Assembly (NCBI GenBank): GCA_964200075.2
Contig: CAXNAA020000048.1
Span: forward strand, 1 to 31,529
DNA from: Sphacelaria rigidula
Taxonomy: Eukaryota > Phaeophyceae > Sphacelariales
Direction: 5' to 3'
DNA: 31,529 nucleotides
The position numbers were made by a program, and so were the translations under genes. Numbering within the stretch: the first letter of the stretch is position 1; every line of letters begins with the position of its first letter. The notes below the pieces were generated by a model. The model worked only from the letters and a program-made list of their open reading frames with translations, did not search any database and was not told the origin of the DNA. This document shows, piece after piece, positions 26,901 to 31,121 of the stretch.

Positions 26901-29900
26901 GAGGCATGGACTTTACCAACGCCAACGATGTGTTCGTGGCCGCGTGAAAATCGTTCTCAACAGTACACAGTCTAGCGAGACGCGGGCAGATATGTACACA
27001 GCATTAGCAAAGATTTTTGACAGTACACCGGCGTAGGGTTGGCGTAAGCTCGAAGCGCTCGCCACGATGTCTTGTCGGACTACAGAGAATATGGGAACCT
27101 CGGCAGCGTCCCCTTTCCTTTTGGTGTGGGAACCTTGCCTGGCAGAGTGGAGTGGGTTATGGCATCTAATAGTGTGATACTTATCTACTGCGTAGCTACC
27201 AAATCTAACCTTAATAGTCTCCTGAGTTATGATCTTCTGCATCATTTGGGAAAGGCTTTACAAACTTGACAGATATCTGGCCATGTCCGGAGTAGTCGTT
27301 TCAAACTTGACGGATATACACCAACGCGTGGAGATGTCCTGAGCCATCTTCGATGAGTATTACTGCAAATAGTTTTTCTCAGGGCACCGCAATGGCACCT
27401 TGCGTGCACGTACAAGTCCAAGATGATATACTCTTTCCCCCGATGATTCATTGTAAGAACTACTCAGCCGTTGGCTCAGTGACATGCTACACACAGTTTA
27501 ACATTCTCCAGTAATGCAGGAATACTGTGATGCTAACTCATTTTAAAGTGGGGGTCCTACTCGCGTCGATATGTAACCAGGTGGAGCTGACATACGGATC
27601 TCGGGTTCTGGGACCAAGCTCCATCGGTGCACCCGAGTACATCGGAAGTGGTGCCTATCGTGTCAGCTACGTCGCTTTAAAGGTTAGTGCCGGTGCGGTG
27701 CCATACGCCCAAAAACGTTTGCTGGCTACAATCACATGCGAGAGTAGAAGTAACAGTAACCGTGAACACTAACGGCGATTTTGATGCGGCGGCACACATC
27801 GCAGTTCCTACTTAGCATCCGTATTACACCCTCACGCTCCCGTCAGTTTCCGCGATGCGTGCTTGCGTTCAGCAAAAACTCGATGTCCAGCCTGTTTGGT
27901 ATCTAAAATGAGATTAGCCCGCCTCGTTTCCCACAAATTCCGCTGACTACGTCGTACTACTGTCAAACACGACTGCCCTGATATCCATTTTGTCTTTCCT
28001 TCAGTAATTTTACGTCAAATATCTAGTGGTATGTACCGTCGGGATATTCAACTCCGCATTGCACGACCTCGTCTTGATAAAATTACAGGCTGGGAACTAC
28101 AGTCTGTCAGTGAAGACTGCGGCAGGAGCGCACATCTACTGCGGGCTTCCCCAGGAGGATGCCTGTTCGCCGTTCACGGTGAGGGACACATACAGTGTGG
28201 GCCAGTTTTCTTTTAAAAGTAGTTTTTTTTCTGGCATGTCTCAACATTCTGCCGCAGAATCAGGTGGCGAGAGAGACAGTTGTGGTTACTGTTGTATCGA
28301 AGTACGCAATTTCCTACAGAGAGACAGGTTGAGCGCATGCTGGCTTCTGACGCGCAGTTTTGAGAAAGGTCGAAAGTATGATATCTGGGTTTCATTGCCA
28401 TAAATCGAATTTTTGATGATGGAAACGGTCCCCAGCATAGGTAGCATTTGCTGTAGGCCTTGCAACATTGCTCGGTACATATGACCTGGTCTAGGACCGA
28501 GCCTCCACTGCTGTTGCGAGACTTGAGCTCAGCGTCGACAAAATCCGCAAGCGAAGGCAACGTTCACCCAAACTGGAAACGATCCGGCCATCAACGTTCA
28601 TAGGCTCGACTCCCTGTAACTCAACCCCGGTAGAGAGACAGCCCGCTAAGCAGCACCTGTACCATGGCTTCAGCATGAAGCATGCTTTCGAAGGAAAAGG
28701 AGTCTGACGTTCATTTGGGCGCCTCTAGGATCAGCATCTTCTGCGGTACACCTTTGTTGCCCTTCACTACAAATTCCTATGTCTATTGAATGCCCTACAG
28801 GTGGTCGTTGCGCCGGGTCCCACGACGGCATCCTCGTCAGAGGCTGAAGGTACTGCGTCCCCTTCTATGGACTCCCTTGTCGAAGCTGTGGCCGGCATGA
28901 CAGGATACTTCAGCATACAGGTACACTAGGTGGACCTATATTGGAGAACCAAAATATTGCGTAGATCCTATATTAGTTGCTTTCAGTTGCGCGATAAGTC
29001 TTGTTAGCGGATTTTAGCGTGGGGTCGTCATTCCTCCAATACTTAGTGGGCCTACATACGGTCTACCGTCGCCACTTGTCACCAATATAATCCCATACGA
29101 TCTGACATGCTGCACGAGTACGATATTCTCTGGGTACTAGGGTATTTGATACGGTGGCCCGCGCCCGTGAGCAGTACCGATATCAAAGATTAGGATTGCA
29201 CCACCGGGCTACCTGGTTTAACGCAACTTGCTTGAAGCTCAGTCTTTCGAGCTTCGTTTGTCCATCACTTCCGGGTTACGGTGGACAGCAAACCGAGGTC
29301 GAGTTGTCACCGCTGTATCGACGGGACGCTCCCCACACCCTATCTTCCGAGTCACTCACTATTGTAGCACGCGAGGGCATTGGCCCCGGCTGCGGCACGT
29401 GAACAACCTGTAGCCCGGATTCCATCGTGGAATGAGCGTTGCACTTGGTCAATTAGCACAACTGTTTCTGCTATATAGGATCATAATTGAGGCGCGCTAG
29501 AATGTAGAGGAGCAGGCGGTCAAGTAGCACTGAATGCCACCCATCCACCCCTCTCCTTGACGCCGTATTGTTCACGATTCAGGCGAAAGACGCATTCGGT
29601 AACAATCGGCTGCAAGGGGGAGACAACGTAGCTGTGCACGCTGTGCTGTCGACTTTCAATTCATCACCTTCCGCTGCTACCGTCACATATCGTGGAGCTG
29701 TGGTGGACAACGAAGATGGGACTTATCTCGCTGTGTACACTGTGCCGCGCTCCGGGTACATGTTATACATTGACAGTCATAATGATAGCCTTCAGAAACG
29801 GTAGTGAGGTCACCACATTAAAAATCACATGATCAAAAGGTTTCTCATCAAGCTGAAAGAAAAGAACAAGAAATTGAATATTGAAGTGGCATCTACACTC

Positions 29901-31121
29901 AATATCTTGCCGTGAAAGCACGTACGCATTCGTTTGTTTTGAACAAGCGGTAACGAGCTGCGTTGTTCAAGACGGGGTGTGTCCCATATTGCATAAAATT
30001 GGGTATGCTCCTTCACACCCGCTACGGCGACCTCGTGGTTGGTTAGTGTTGCAGCGATCTGCGCCAAGATAGCCAACAACACAGCTTCTCTCACATGTTG
30101 TGCAAATTATGATGCTATTCCCCCCGCCAAATATAGGAACCACATTCGCTGACGTGTGTCGTTCGTTGATGTATTCCGCGAATATATTTTCAGGCAATAC
30201 ACGATGCGAGTCACCGTCGGAAGCGAGCCTGTGCAGCACTGCACACCCCCACTATCCAACACCTCCGTGCTGACCCGGGAGTACGATGGGATCAATGTCT
30301 ACTCGCCACCGTCCATTTGCTCTCTCGACTACCCTACCTTGAACGTGGTACATGGCGATCTGCACGAGTCGAGCTGCACGGCAGAAGAGGTAAGTAGTTG
30401 AATGATACAAAAGGGGCGGGAGAGAAATAAAAAACTGTTCGCCTTAGCGTGTTGTTGGAGCTGCGCACCAGGAGGCAACGCCTCATCATTTCCGGTGTCG
30501 CTTGAAGAAAACAATCGAGGTACTTGCGATAGGGGGAACTGAGAATACATCCGCAGTTCAATCTGATTTCCTGAGAACTCCGCTGTGACGACATGATGTT
30601 CTAGTGTACCATCCATCCCTGCATCATTGATACTCCTCAAAGAGTCTATCCCTTTCCTTCTGGCAACAGTTCACCCGAAACACTGTGTACGACGTACTGT
30701 AGTGCAATAGCGTTGGCGAGGAGTAAGATCAACAGTGCTTCTGACAGGGACGCGATGGAGCTGGTTTTATATCCAGGGGATGTTCTGAAATGAATGTCTC
30801 CTTCCGCCGCCCCTACCATTGAATGTTTAAGATCGGAGACGATACAGGGTTGTCGGCAGCTGTGGTAGGGGAGAGGGCCAGCTTTTCTGTGATATCCAGG
30901 GATGCTTTCGGGAACATCAGGTGGGCAGTGTCGGCAATCTTATCATACCAACGAAGGTGCCATCGTAGATTCCGATTATATATTCCTATCATAATAGGAT
31001 ACATATAATAATACGTGCAATTAAATGTACATGTACTCTAGGCATGTATATGTCCTACTTTCAACCTGTCAGCCTCAGGGCGAGTCCGCTGTTCAAGCGC
31101 CCAGGCCATATCTCCCGCGCG
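659..31121 (+). CDS. Giant modular surface protein (FN3, novel beta repeats, PA14, filamin repeats), partial at both ends, 36-37 exons
   Basis: One spliced gene fills the window. Joined exons: 659-799, 1302-1413, 1752-1862, 2078-2243, 3282-3336, 3787-3872, 4531-4673, 4999-5222, 6387-6540, 7112-7248, 8179-8325, 8762-8917, 10080-10232, 11600-11711, 12269-12410, 12941-13034, 13425-13520, 14794-14951, 17702-17819, 18627-18776, 19151-19297, 20664-20743, 22108-22386, 23078-23159, 23965-24087, 24530-24628, 24785-24959, 25525-25634, 26104-26301, 26680-26739, 27581-27682, 28089-28178, 28801-28920, 29583-29755, 30194-30389, 30832-30920 and, weakly, 31042-31121. Phases match at every junction, with 22 phase 0, 6 phase 1 and 7 phase 2 introns, and no in-frame stop occurs. 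Domains in window residue numbers: FN3 1-84, FN3 about 125-205, seven beta modules about 215-1080 with a partial FN3 at 400-470, PA14 about 1128-1260, filamin-like repeats 1273-1619. About 23 N-x-S/T sequons suggest a secreted or membrane ectodomain. Start, signal peptide, membrane anchor and stop are outside the window. Function is inferred as adhesion or cell-wall/surface sensing. No specific ortholog is claimed. Confidence 0.88.
1302..1413 (+). CDS. Exon 2: second half of FN3 domain 1
   Basis: Encodes the FN3 E-G strands: the tyrosine-corner motif GLSEGELYTFYVQAVN is followed by AYGTSGASP, the classic A-x-N-x-x-G-x-S-x-x-S ending. Acceptor GTAG at 1298-1301; donor GTCAGG at 1414; enters in phase 0 and leaves in phase 1. 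It fits exon 1 without a gap. Confidence 0.87.
1752..1862 (+). CDS. Exon 3: Cys-containing linker between FN3 domains (3' end uncertain)
   Basis: Acceptor TTTTGCAG ends at 1751, and the phase 1 entry gives DSVPNPFDHHLC then TNPGITDARLEHNC. Exon 4 requires a phase 1 exit. Two donors meet this: GTACTT at 1863 (chosen, keeps TNLSMPSM) and GTGTCA at 1827 (a 12-residue shorter exon). The GTAATG at 1885 gives the wrong phase. Two or three cysteines make this a possible disulfide-linked loop. It does not match a domain I know. Confidence 0.6.
2078..2243 (+). CDS. Exon 4: FN3 domain 2
   Basis: Contains the FN3 hallmark ITISWTEPVDTGKSPITGYHV, here split for length as ITISWTEP, DTGKSP and ITGYHV. The acceptor is GGACAG ending at 2077. 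Two donors are possible. GTGAGC at 2209 ends after GYH in phase 0. GTAAGC at 2244 extends the exon by 35 nt and ends in phase 2. Only the second joins exon 5 (phase 2 entry) in frame with the longer exon 5 start, so it was chosen. The second half of this FN3 is divergent. Confidence 0.75.
2244..3281 (+). other. Intron 4 (1038 nt)
   Basis: Donor GTAAGC at 2244 and acceptor TGTTCAG ending at 3281. I searched both strands for the missing FN3 C-strand exon and for transposon coding sequence and found neither. The open frames here have no recognisable domain. Confidence 0.6.
3282..3336 (+). CDS. Exon 5: short exon, linker after FN3 domain 2
   Basis: Encodes GVGLNSQADPEPVKKEIQ. Entry is phase 2 from exon 4 and exit is phase 0 at donor GTGAGT (3337). 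An alternative acceptor ends at 3303 and would start in phase 0 with ADPEPVKK; that one would suit the shorter form of exon 4. Both combinations keep the frame, so an alternatively spliced pair is possible. Confidence 0.65.
3787..3872 (+). CDS. Exon 6: start of beta module copy 1
   Basis: Acceptor TTTTGCAG ends at 3786; donor GTAGAG at 3873; phase 0 in, phase 2 out. Ends with ITFSNVTGGTFTL, the G-T-F-x-L start seen in each later module. One NVT sequon. Confidence 0.82.
4010..4082 (+). ncRNA. tRNA-like element with Pol III A and B boxes, degenerate
   Basis: In intron 6. TGGTCTAATGG at 4017-4027 matches the tRNA A-box pattern, and GTTCGATCC at 4062-4070 matches the B box exactly (GWTCRANNC). 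Their starts are 45 nt apart, as in a real tRNA. A 3-bp D stem (GTC 4019-4021 with GAC 4031-4033) closes a plausible D loop. The acceptor stem (4010-4016 against 4075-4081) does not pair and the T stem is poor. This is therefore a decayed tRNA gene or a tRNA-derived SINE head rather than a working tRNA. Confidence 0.4.
4531..4673 (+). CDS. Exon 7: beta module copy 1, middle
   Basis: Acceptor TGTCTTCAG ends at 4530; donor GTATTT at 4674; phase 2 in, phase 1 out. The segment ELSYIAGASEVSEALESA is the module's strand-plus-helix block, followed by LGAVTVTR, the V-x-V strand. Unlike copies 2, 4, 5 and 6, no intron interrupts the helix block here. Confidence 0.85.
4999..5222 (+). CDS. Exon 8: end of module copy 1 and start of copy 2
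   Basis: Acceptor AATTTCAG ends at 4998; donor GTGAGA at 5223; phase 1 in, phase 0 out. VSYEITFDDYIGVVEPL is the divergent counterpart of the W-x-V-T-F-x4-G-D ending, here without the tryptophan. Copy 2 then begins with RGDFTLSFRGHRTPALSYNT. The donor follows TAEE, inside the helix block, which is a recurrent intron site in this gene. Confidence 0.88.
5223..6386 (+). other. Intron 8 (1164 nt)
   Basis: Donor GTGAGA and acceptor GCGCAG. A 138-codon open frame at 6141 is mostly intron read in frame with exon 9 and is not coding upstream of 6387. I see nothing else recognisable. Confidence 0.6.
6387..6540 (+). CDS. Exon 9: beta module copy 2, second half
   Basis: Encodes VKRRLESLDSIGVVTVER and then the best-conserved module ending, WTVTFDTEVGDLPMLEV, then GRLTG. 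Acceptor GCGCAG ends at 6386; donor GTAGGG at 6541; phase 0 in, phase 1 out. One NDT sequon. This copy defines the module consensus best. Confidence 0.9.
7112..7248 (+). CDS. Exon 10: partial FN3, N-terminal side
   Basis: Acceptor CTGCCTGCAG ends at 7111; donor GTAAGC at 7249; phase 1 in, phase 0 out. Encodes SAASLVFDGSGMPAVKMF then SGLVEDALYAFK. The latter is the FN3 E-F region with its tyrosine corner. The usual W-x-x-P strands of the FN3 N-terminal half are not visible here or in the preceding intron. Confidence 0.85.
7249..8178 (+). other. Intron 10 (930 nt)
   Basis: Donor GTAAGC; acceptor CTGTACAG. An acceptor-like site ending at 7761 is followed by open sequence, but exons 10 and 11 already form a seamless FN3 (YAFK then VVPLSAVG), so no exon is needed. 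Antisense open frames here have no recognisable domain. Confidence 0.6.
8179..8325 (+). CDS. Exon 11: end of partial FN3 and VYEQQ connector
   Basis: Encodes VVPLSAVGRGIPSGASPTVV, the FN3 G-strand region, then a Gly/Ala-rich stretch ending in GMAGVVYEQQ. Phase 0 on both sides; donor GTAGGT at 8326. The VYExQ motif returns at the end of exon 15, each time just before a module of the F-x-L type, so it appears to be part of the repeating architecture. Confidence 0.87.
8486..8624 (+). repeat. Diverged tandem duplication in intron 11
   Basis: Two 54-nt blocks, 8486-8539 and 8571-8624, start GAGCAGATATGC and GAGCAGAAATGC and share GTGAT(T/C)TGACA. By hand I count about 41 of 54 identical positions without gaps, with a period of 85 nt. 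Intronic; no coding meaning. Confidence 0.55.
8762..8917 (+). CDS. Exon 12: beta module copy 3, first part
   Basis: Acceptor CAACTCAG ends at 8761; donor GTGAGC at 8918; phase 0 both sides. Encodes TANGTAGSFSLSLPS (the G-x-F-x-L start) and later TDEDVQAAVKAIAGQ, the helix block. The [FY]DA strand is diverged to EVAT. One NGT sequon. Confidence 0.84.
8918..10079 (+). other. Intron 12 (1162 nt), purine-rich, with a repeat-like block
   Basis: Base composition changes at about 9450-9720, which is A/G-rich. A block at about 9470-9600 starts GGAAGCAGGTTGCGACTCAG and resembles a block at about 10757 in intron 13. A 149-codon antisense open frame at 9073-9522 has no recognisable domain and is treated as chance. 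Confidence 0.5.
10080..10232 (+). CDS. Exon 13: beta module copy 3, ending
   Basis: Acceptor GCGTTGCAG ends at 10079; donor GTGCGT at 10233; phase 0 both sides. Encodes VQVSGFNASYSG, then AWTVTFMEITGDVGDLVV, the W-x-V-T-F ending with a two-residue insertion before G-D. Three sequons (NAS, NTT, NIT). Confidence 0.88.
10233..11599 (+). other. Intron 13 (1367 nt), purine-rich core
   Basis: 10510-10920 is strongly purine-rich with GA runs. The block from about 10757 (GGAAGCAGGTCGCGACCAAA) resembles 9470 in intron 12. Both read an EAG-x-D-x-x-IW peptide in one frame, so they could be remnants of the same mobile element, but no catalytic motif is left. Nothing else recognisable. Confidence 0.5.
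11600..11711 (+). CDS. Exon 14: connector after module copy 3
   Basis: Acceptor TCTCTCCAG ends at 11599; donor GTGAGA at 11712; phase 0 in, phase 1 out. Encodes GQANEFIVSPRKASGAPITD then a Ser/Ala-rich tail. The NEFIVSPR strand resembles FN3 or Ig-like inter-domain linkers. Not assigned to a named domain. Confidence 0.82.
11874..11906 (+). repeat. Interstitial telomere-like repeat (CTAACC)n in intron 14
   Basis: Reads as five successive hexamers CTAACC, CTAACC, CGAACC, CTAGCC, CTAACC and then CTT. The complement is TTAGGG, the telomere unit reported for brown algae. A lone TTAGGG in the other orientation follows at about 11950. The imperfect units indicate an old insertion. Confidence 0.8.
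12269..12410 (+). CDS. Exon 15: start of module copy 4, VYEVQ connector
   Basis: Acceptor TGCTTCAG ends at 12268; donor GTGAGT at 12411; phase 1 in, phase 2 out. Encodes GDIFFTELYKMNEEG, WESDGG and SYNPTVYEVQQLAIP. The VYExQ motif matches exon 11. Well-formed splice sites and motif recurrence support the exon. Confidence 0.86.
12941..13034 (+). CDS. Exon 16: module copy 4, first strands
   Basis: Acceptor CGTTCACAG ends at 12940; donor GTAGGA at 13035; phase 2 in, phase 0 out. VCLSFEWEEV stands where other copies have F-x-L-x-F, and CVEVDAGASAMK is the [FY]DA helix block. Two cysteines, which are rare in this protein, could pair. One NGT sequon. Confidence 0.84.
13425..13520 (+). CDS. Exon 17: module copy 4, helix and ending
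   Basis: VLIETIEVIGEVDVAYT aligns with copy 2's RLESLDSIGVVTVER. DDYIYDIWFK is the counterpart of W-x-V-T-F. Acceptor GACACCAG ends at 13424; donor GTAAGT at 13521; phase 0 both sides. Confidence 0.87.
13521..14793 (+). other. Intron 17 (1273 nt)
   Basis: Exons 17 and 18 join exactly (IWFK then NLLGDLP), so nothing in between is needed. A 55-codon frame at 14297-14464, starting MFCSLARRYLDSLG and ending in TGA, looks slightly protein-like but matches nothing I know. The larger 166-codon frame at 13944 and its antisense partner also have no domain. Confidence 0.55.
14794..14951 (+). CDS. Exon 18: end of module copy 4 and connector
   Basis: Starts with NLLGDLPMLSYSNDTLD, the G-D-L-P-x-L ending of the module, then GQINITETSAGV and a strand to REIQ. 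Acceptor TTGTACAG ends at 14793; donor GTAGGA at 14952; phase 0 in, phase 2 out. Two sequons (NDT, NIT). Confidence 0.88.
16965..17032 (+). repeat. Short direct repeat in intron 18
   Basis: TGAAAAACTTGAAACAGGA (16965-16983) and TGAAAACTTCAAACAGGA (17015-17032) differ by one deletion and one substitution, 50 nt apart. Confidence 0.5.
17606..17631. repeat. AT-rich microsatellite
   Basis: An imperfect (AT)n tract, AATATTTATATATATATATG and onward, in intron 18 about 70 nt before the acceptor of exon 19. Confidence 0.7.
17702..17819 (+). CDS. Exon 19: module copy 5, first half
   Basis: EGTFNVTLSGASNTVTV then FDANATELE, a very typical module start. Acceptor GACTGCAG ends at 17701; donor GTGAGA at 17820; phase 2 in, phase 0 out. 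Two sequons (NVT, NAT). The donor lies in the helix block, two codons further in than in copies 2 and 6. Confidence 0.88.
17820..18626 (+). other. Intron 19 (807 nt)
   Basis: Donor GTGAGA and acceptor ACTACTAG. Apart from a short (AG)n tract at about 17999-18010, nothing recognisable. Confidence 0.6.
18627..18776 (+). CDS. Exon 20: module copy 5, second half
   Basis: AHLEDLSNVHDVRVTAV completes the helix and V-x-V strand; LWTVVFVDPVGDIPGFE is the ending. Acceptor ACTACTAG ends at 18626; donor GTGAGG at 18777; phase 0 both sides. Two sequons (NST, NAT). Confidence 0.88.
19151..19297 (+). CDS. Exon 21: module copy 6, first half
   Basis: VDVSGLSGTNVRVDVVEVV leads into LEGTVTLSYRGTYTDDLAF and DASKEE. 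Acceptor GCGTTTAG ends at 19150; donor GTATGA at 19298; phase 0 both sides. The intron falls after KEE, matching the TAEE site of copy 2. Confidence 0.87.
19298..20663 (+). other. Intron 21 (1366 nt)
   Basis: Donor GTATGA and acceptor ACGAACAG. Open frames at about 19770-20018 on both strands show no domain. No repeat of note was seen. Confidence 0.55.
20664..20743 (+). CDS. Exon 22: module copy 6, helix and V-x-V strand
   Basis: VKAAVEALDMISTVSVTKHN then GTGFE, ending with TG of a tryptophan codon completed by exon 23. Acceptor ACGAACAG ends at 20663; donor GTGAGC at 20744; phase 0 in, phase 2 out. Confidence 0.85.
20744..22107 (+). other. Intron 22 (1364 nt)
   Basis: Donor GTGAGC and acceptor AACTCAAG. 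The acceptor lacks a strong pyrimidine tract but is the only one that restores the tryptophan codon. Nothing recognisable inside. Confidence 0.55.
22108..22386 (+). CDS. Exon 23: end of module copy 6 and most of copy 7
   Basis: The longest exon (279 nt). WWVTFTGELGDLELI ends copy 6. Copy 7 follows without an intron: LGGSFSIELGGFSSGDLPY, DASADGLKAALEAL, GRVDVDK and SEWLVTF. Donor GTATAA at 22387; phase 2 in and out. The helix-block intron present in copies 2, 4, 5 and 6 is absent here. Confidence 0.9.
22387..23077 (+). other. Intron 23 (691 nt)
   Basis: Donor GTATAA, acceptor CTACACAG. A short (AAATC)n run lies at about 22849-22866. No gene seen. Confidence 0.6.
23078..23159 (+). CDS. Exon 24: end of module copy 7
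   Basis: RDLVGDVDLIVVDGTALSG completes W-L-V-T-F-R-D-L-V-G-D. Acceptor CTACACAG ends at 23077; donor GTAAGG at 23160; phase 2 in, phase 0 out. This is the last module before the PA14 part. Confidence 0.86.
23160..23964 (+). other. Intron 24 (805 nt), with a CT repeat before its acceptor
   Basis: Donor GTAAGG, acceptor GATGCAG. Apart from the CT microsatellite listed separately, I see nothing in it. Confidence 0.6.
23913..23948 (+). repeat. (TC)18 microsatellite forming the polypyrimidine tract of exon 25
   Basis: Thirty-six bases of perfect TC repeat followed by GTTTTTGTCGATGCAG. The repeat ends 15 nt before the acceptor AG at 23963-23964, so it occupies the polypyrimidine-tract position. 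Confidence 0.9.
23965..24087 (+). CDS. Exon 25: linker before PA14
   Basis: ISAGSNSSLTG then APVLVVEEMQAG and YKPLATGAYQ. The G-x-Y-x ending resembles the last strand of an Ig-like or filamin-like fold. Donor GTAGTT at 24088; phase 0 both sides. Reading through gives about 48 more codons and then a stop; the spliced join to exon 26 is preferred because PA14 starts there. One NSS sequon. Confidence 0.82.
24530..24628 (+). CDS. Exon 26: PA14 domain, start
   Basis: VGVTQLLPGGLSATYWDNQW then IGSPTVQRVDPE. GLSATYWDN is the characteristic first strand of PA14 (G-L-x-A-x-Y-[YW]). Acceptor ATACACAG ends at 24529; donor GTGAGG at 24629; phase 0 both sides. Confidence 0.9.
24785..24959 (+). CDS. Exon 27: PA14 domain core
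   Basis: FYWGTGAITPYGRDYVSAQW, then TFTVYLRADDAARLYIDHEL and IIDTWEG. This is the PA14 core: D-Y-x-S-x-x-W, then the ADD-x-x-R-L-x-[IV]-D hairpin that shapes the ligand face, then the D-x-W. PA14 is a beta-barrel found in adhesins, glycosidases and toxins; here it is embedded in a large multidomain protein. Donor GTAATA at 24960; phase 0 in, phase 1 out. Fewer than 160 nt separate it from exon 26. Confidence 0.93.
25525..25634 (+). CDS. Exon 28: PA14 domain, third part
   Basis: DTLPGANEYRASVDLVNGTF and HDLLLEYKEETGAASIQ, the PA14 strands with the usual L-x-x-x-Y-[KR]-E-x-x-G-x-A. Acceptor CAACTCAG ends at 25524; donor GTGTGT at 25635; phase 1 in, phase 0 out. One NGT sequon. Confidence 0.9.
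26104..26301 (+). CDS. Exon 29: PA14 end and first filamin-like repeat, GC donor
   Basis: LMWSSYSTAPEIIPASALFY is the PA14 C-terminal strand (L-x-W-S-S, I-P-x-S-x-L-[FY]). Then DISVVPGAAAYPYSDAFGEG and IPASFVIQAK start a filamin/ABP280-like repeat (V-x-P-G, F-x-I-x-A-K-D). The next exon must continue with DAWGN, so the exon ends at AAG 26301 with intron start GCGAGG, a GC donor. No GT donor gives this join. Acceptor CCTGCAG ends at 26103; phase 0 both sides. Confidence 0.85.
26680..26739 (+). CDS. Exon 30: filamin-like repeat 1, D-x-x-G-N motif
   Basis: DAWGNNETRDVAEQEAGAFQ. With the preceding AK this gives A-K-D-A-W-G-N, the signature of filamin repeats. Acceptor CTTTTGCAG ends at 26679; donor GTGTGG at 26740; phase 0 both sides; 60 nt. 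One NET sequon. Confidence 0.86.
26740..27580 (+). other. Intron 30 (841 nt), with a short direct repeat
   Basis: Contains CAAACTTGACAGATAT at 27262-27277 and CAAACTTGACGGATAT at 27302-27317, 40 nt apart with one mismatch. No exon is needed between exons 30 and 31. No other gene seen. Confidence 0.55.
27581..27682 (+). CDS. Exon 31: filamin-like repeat 1, middle strands
   Basis: VELTYGSRVLGPSSIGAPEY then IGSGAYRVSYVALK. G-A-Y-x-V-x-Y is the filamin G-x-Y-x-V-x-Y strand. Acceptor TAACCAG ends at 27580; donor GTTAGT at 27683; phase 0 both sides. Confidence 0.86.
28089..28178 (+). CDS. Exon 32: filamin-like repeat 1, last strand and Cys segment
   Basis: AGNYSLSVKTAAGAHIYCGL then EDACSPFT. A-G-x-Y-x-L-S-V is the final filamin strand; two cysteines sit just after it. 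Acceptor AATTACAG ends at 28088; donor GTGAGG at 28179; phase 0 both sides. One NYS sequon. Confidence 0.86.
28801..28920 (+). CDS. Exon 33: filamin-like repeat 2, start
   Basis: VVVAPGPTTASSSEAEG, then LVEAVAGMTGYFSIQ. V-x-P-G-x-T at the start, and A-G-x-x-x-x-F-x-I-Q before the next exon's AKDAFGN, mark a filamin repeat. Acceptor CCCTACAG ends at 28800; donor GTACAC at 28921; phase 0 both sides. Confidence 0.87.
29583..29755 (+). CDS. Exon 34: filamin-like repeat 2, core
   Basis: AKDAFGNNRLQGGDNVAVHA, then TYRGAVVDNEDGTYLAVYTV. A textbook filamin pattern: D-x-x-G-N-x-R-x-x-G-G-D, then D-x-x-D-G-T-Y-x-x-x-Y. Acceptor ACGATTCAG ends at 29582; donor GTACAT at 29756; phase 0 in, phase 2 out. 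One NSS sequon. Confidence 0.92.
30194..30389 (+). CDS. Exon 35: filamin-like repeat 2 end and Cys-rich insert
   Basis: Completes G-x-Y with QYTMRVTVGSEPVQHC, then a Pro- and Cys-containing stretch (SPPSICSLDYPTLNVV, ESSCTAEE). Acceptor ATTTTCAG ends at 30193; donor GTAAGT at 30390; phase 2 in, phase 0 out. Three cysteines. The insert after the repeat corresponds in place to the short Cys segment of exon 32. One NTS sequon. Confidence 0.87.
30832..30920 (+). CDS. Exon 36: filamin-like repeat 3, start
   Basis: IGDDTGLSAAVVGERASFSV then ISRDAFGNIR, the F-x-[IV]-x-x-[KR]-D-A-F-G-N motif. A TGA in this frame at 30820-30822 means the exon must begin after it; the acceptor TTTAAG ending at 30831 fits the required phase 0. 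Donor GTGGGC at 30921; phase 2 out. Confidence 0.8.
31042..31121 (+). CDS. Exon 37 (tentative): filamin-like repeat 3, continuation
   Basis: Joined in phase 2 after GNIR, it gives HVYVLLSTCQPQGES and then YLPR before donor GTATGT at 31122. VLLST resembles AVLST at the same place in repeat 2. The G-G-D turn seen in repeat 2 is missing and the acceptor CTAG ending at 31041 has a weak pyrimidine tract. A second choice uses acceptor TCAG ending at 31078 (phase 2 entry, SPLFKRPG), which matches filamin less well. Confidence 0.4.
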
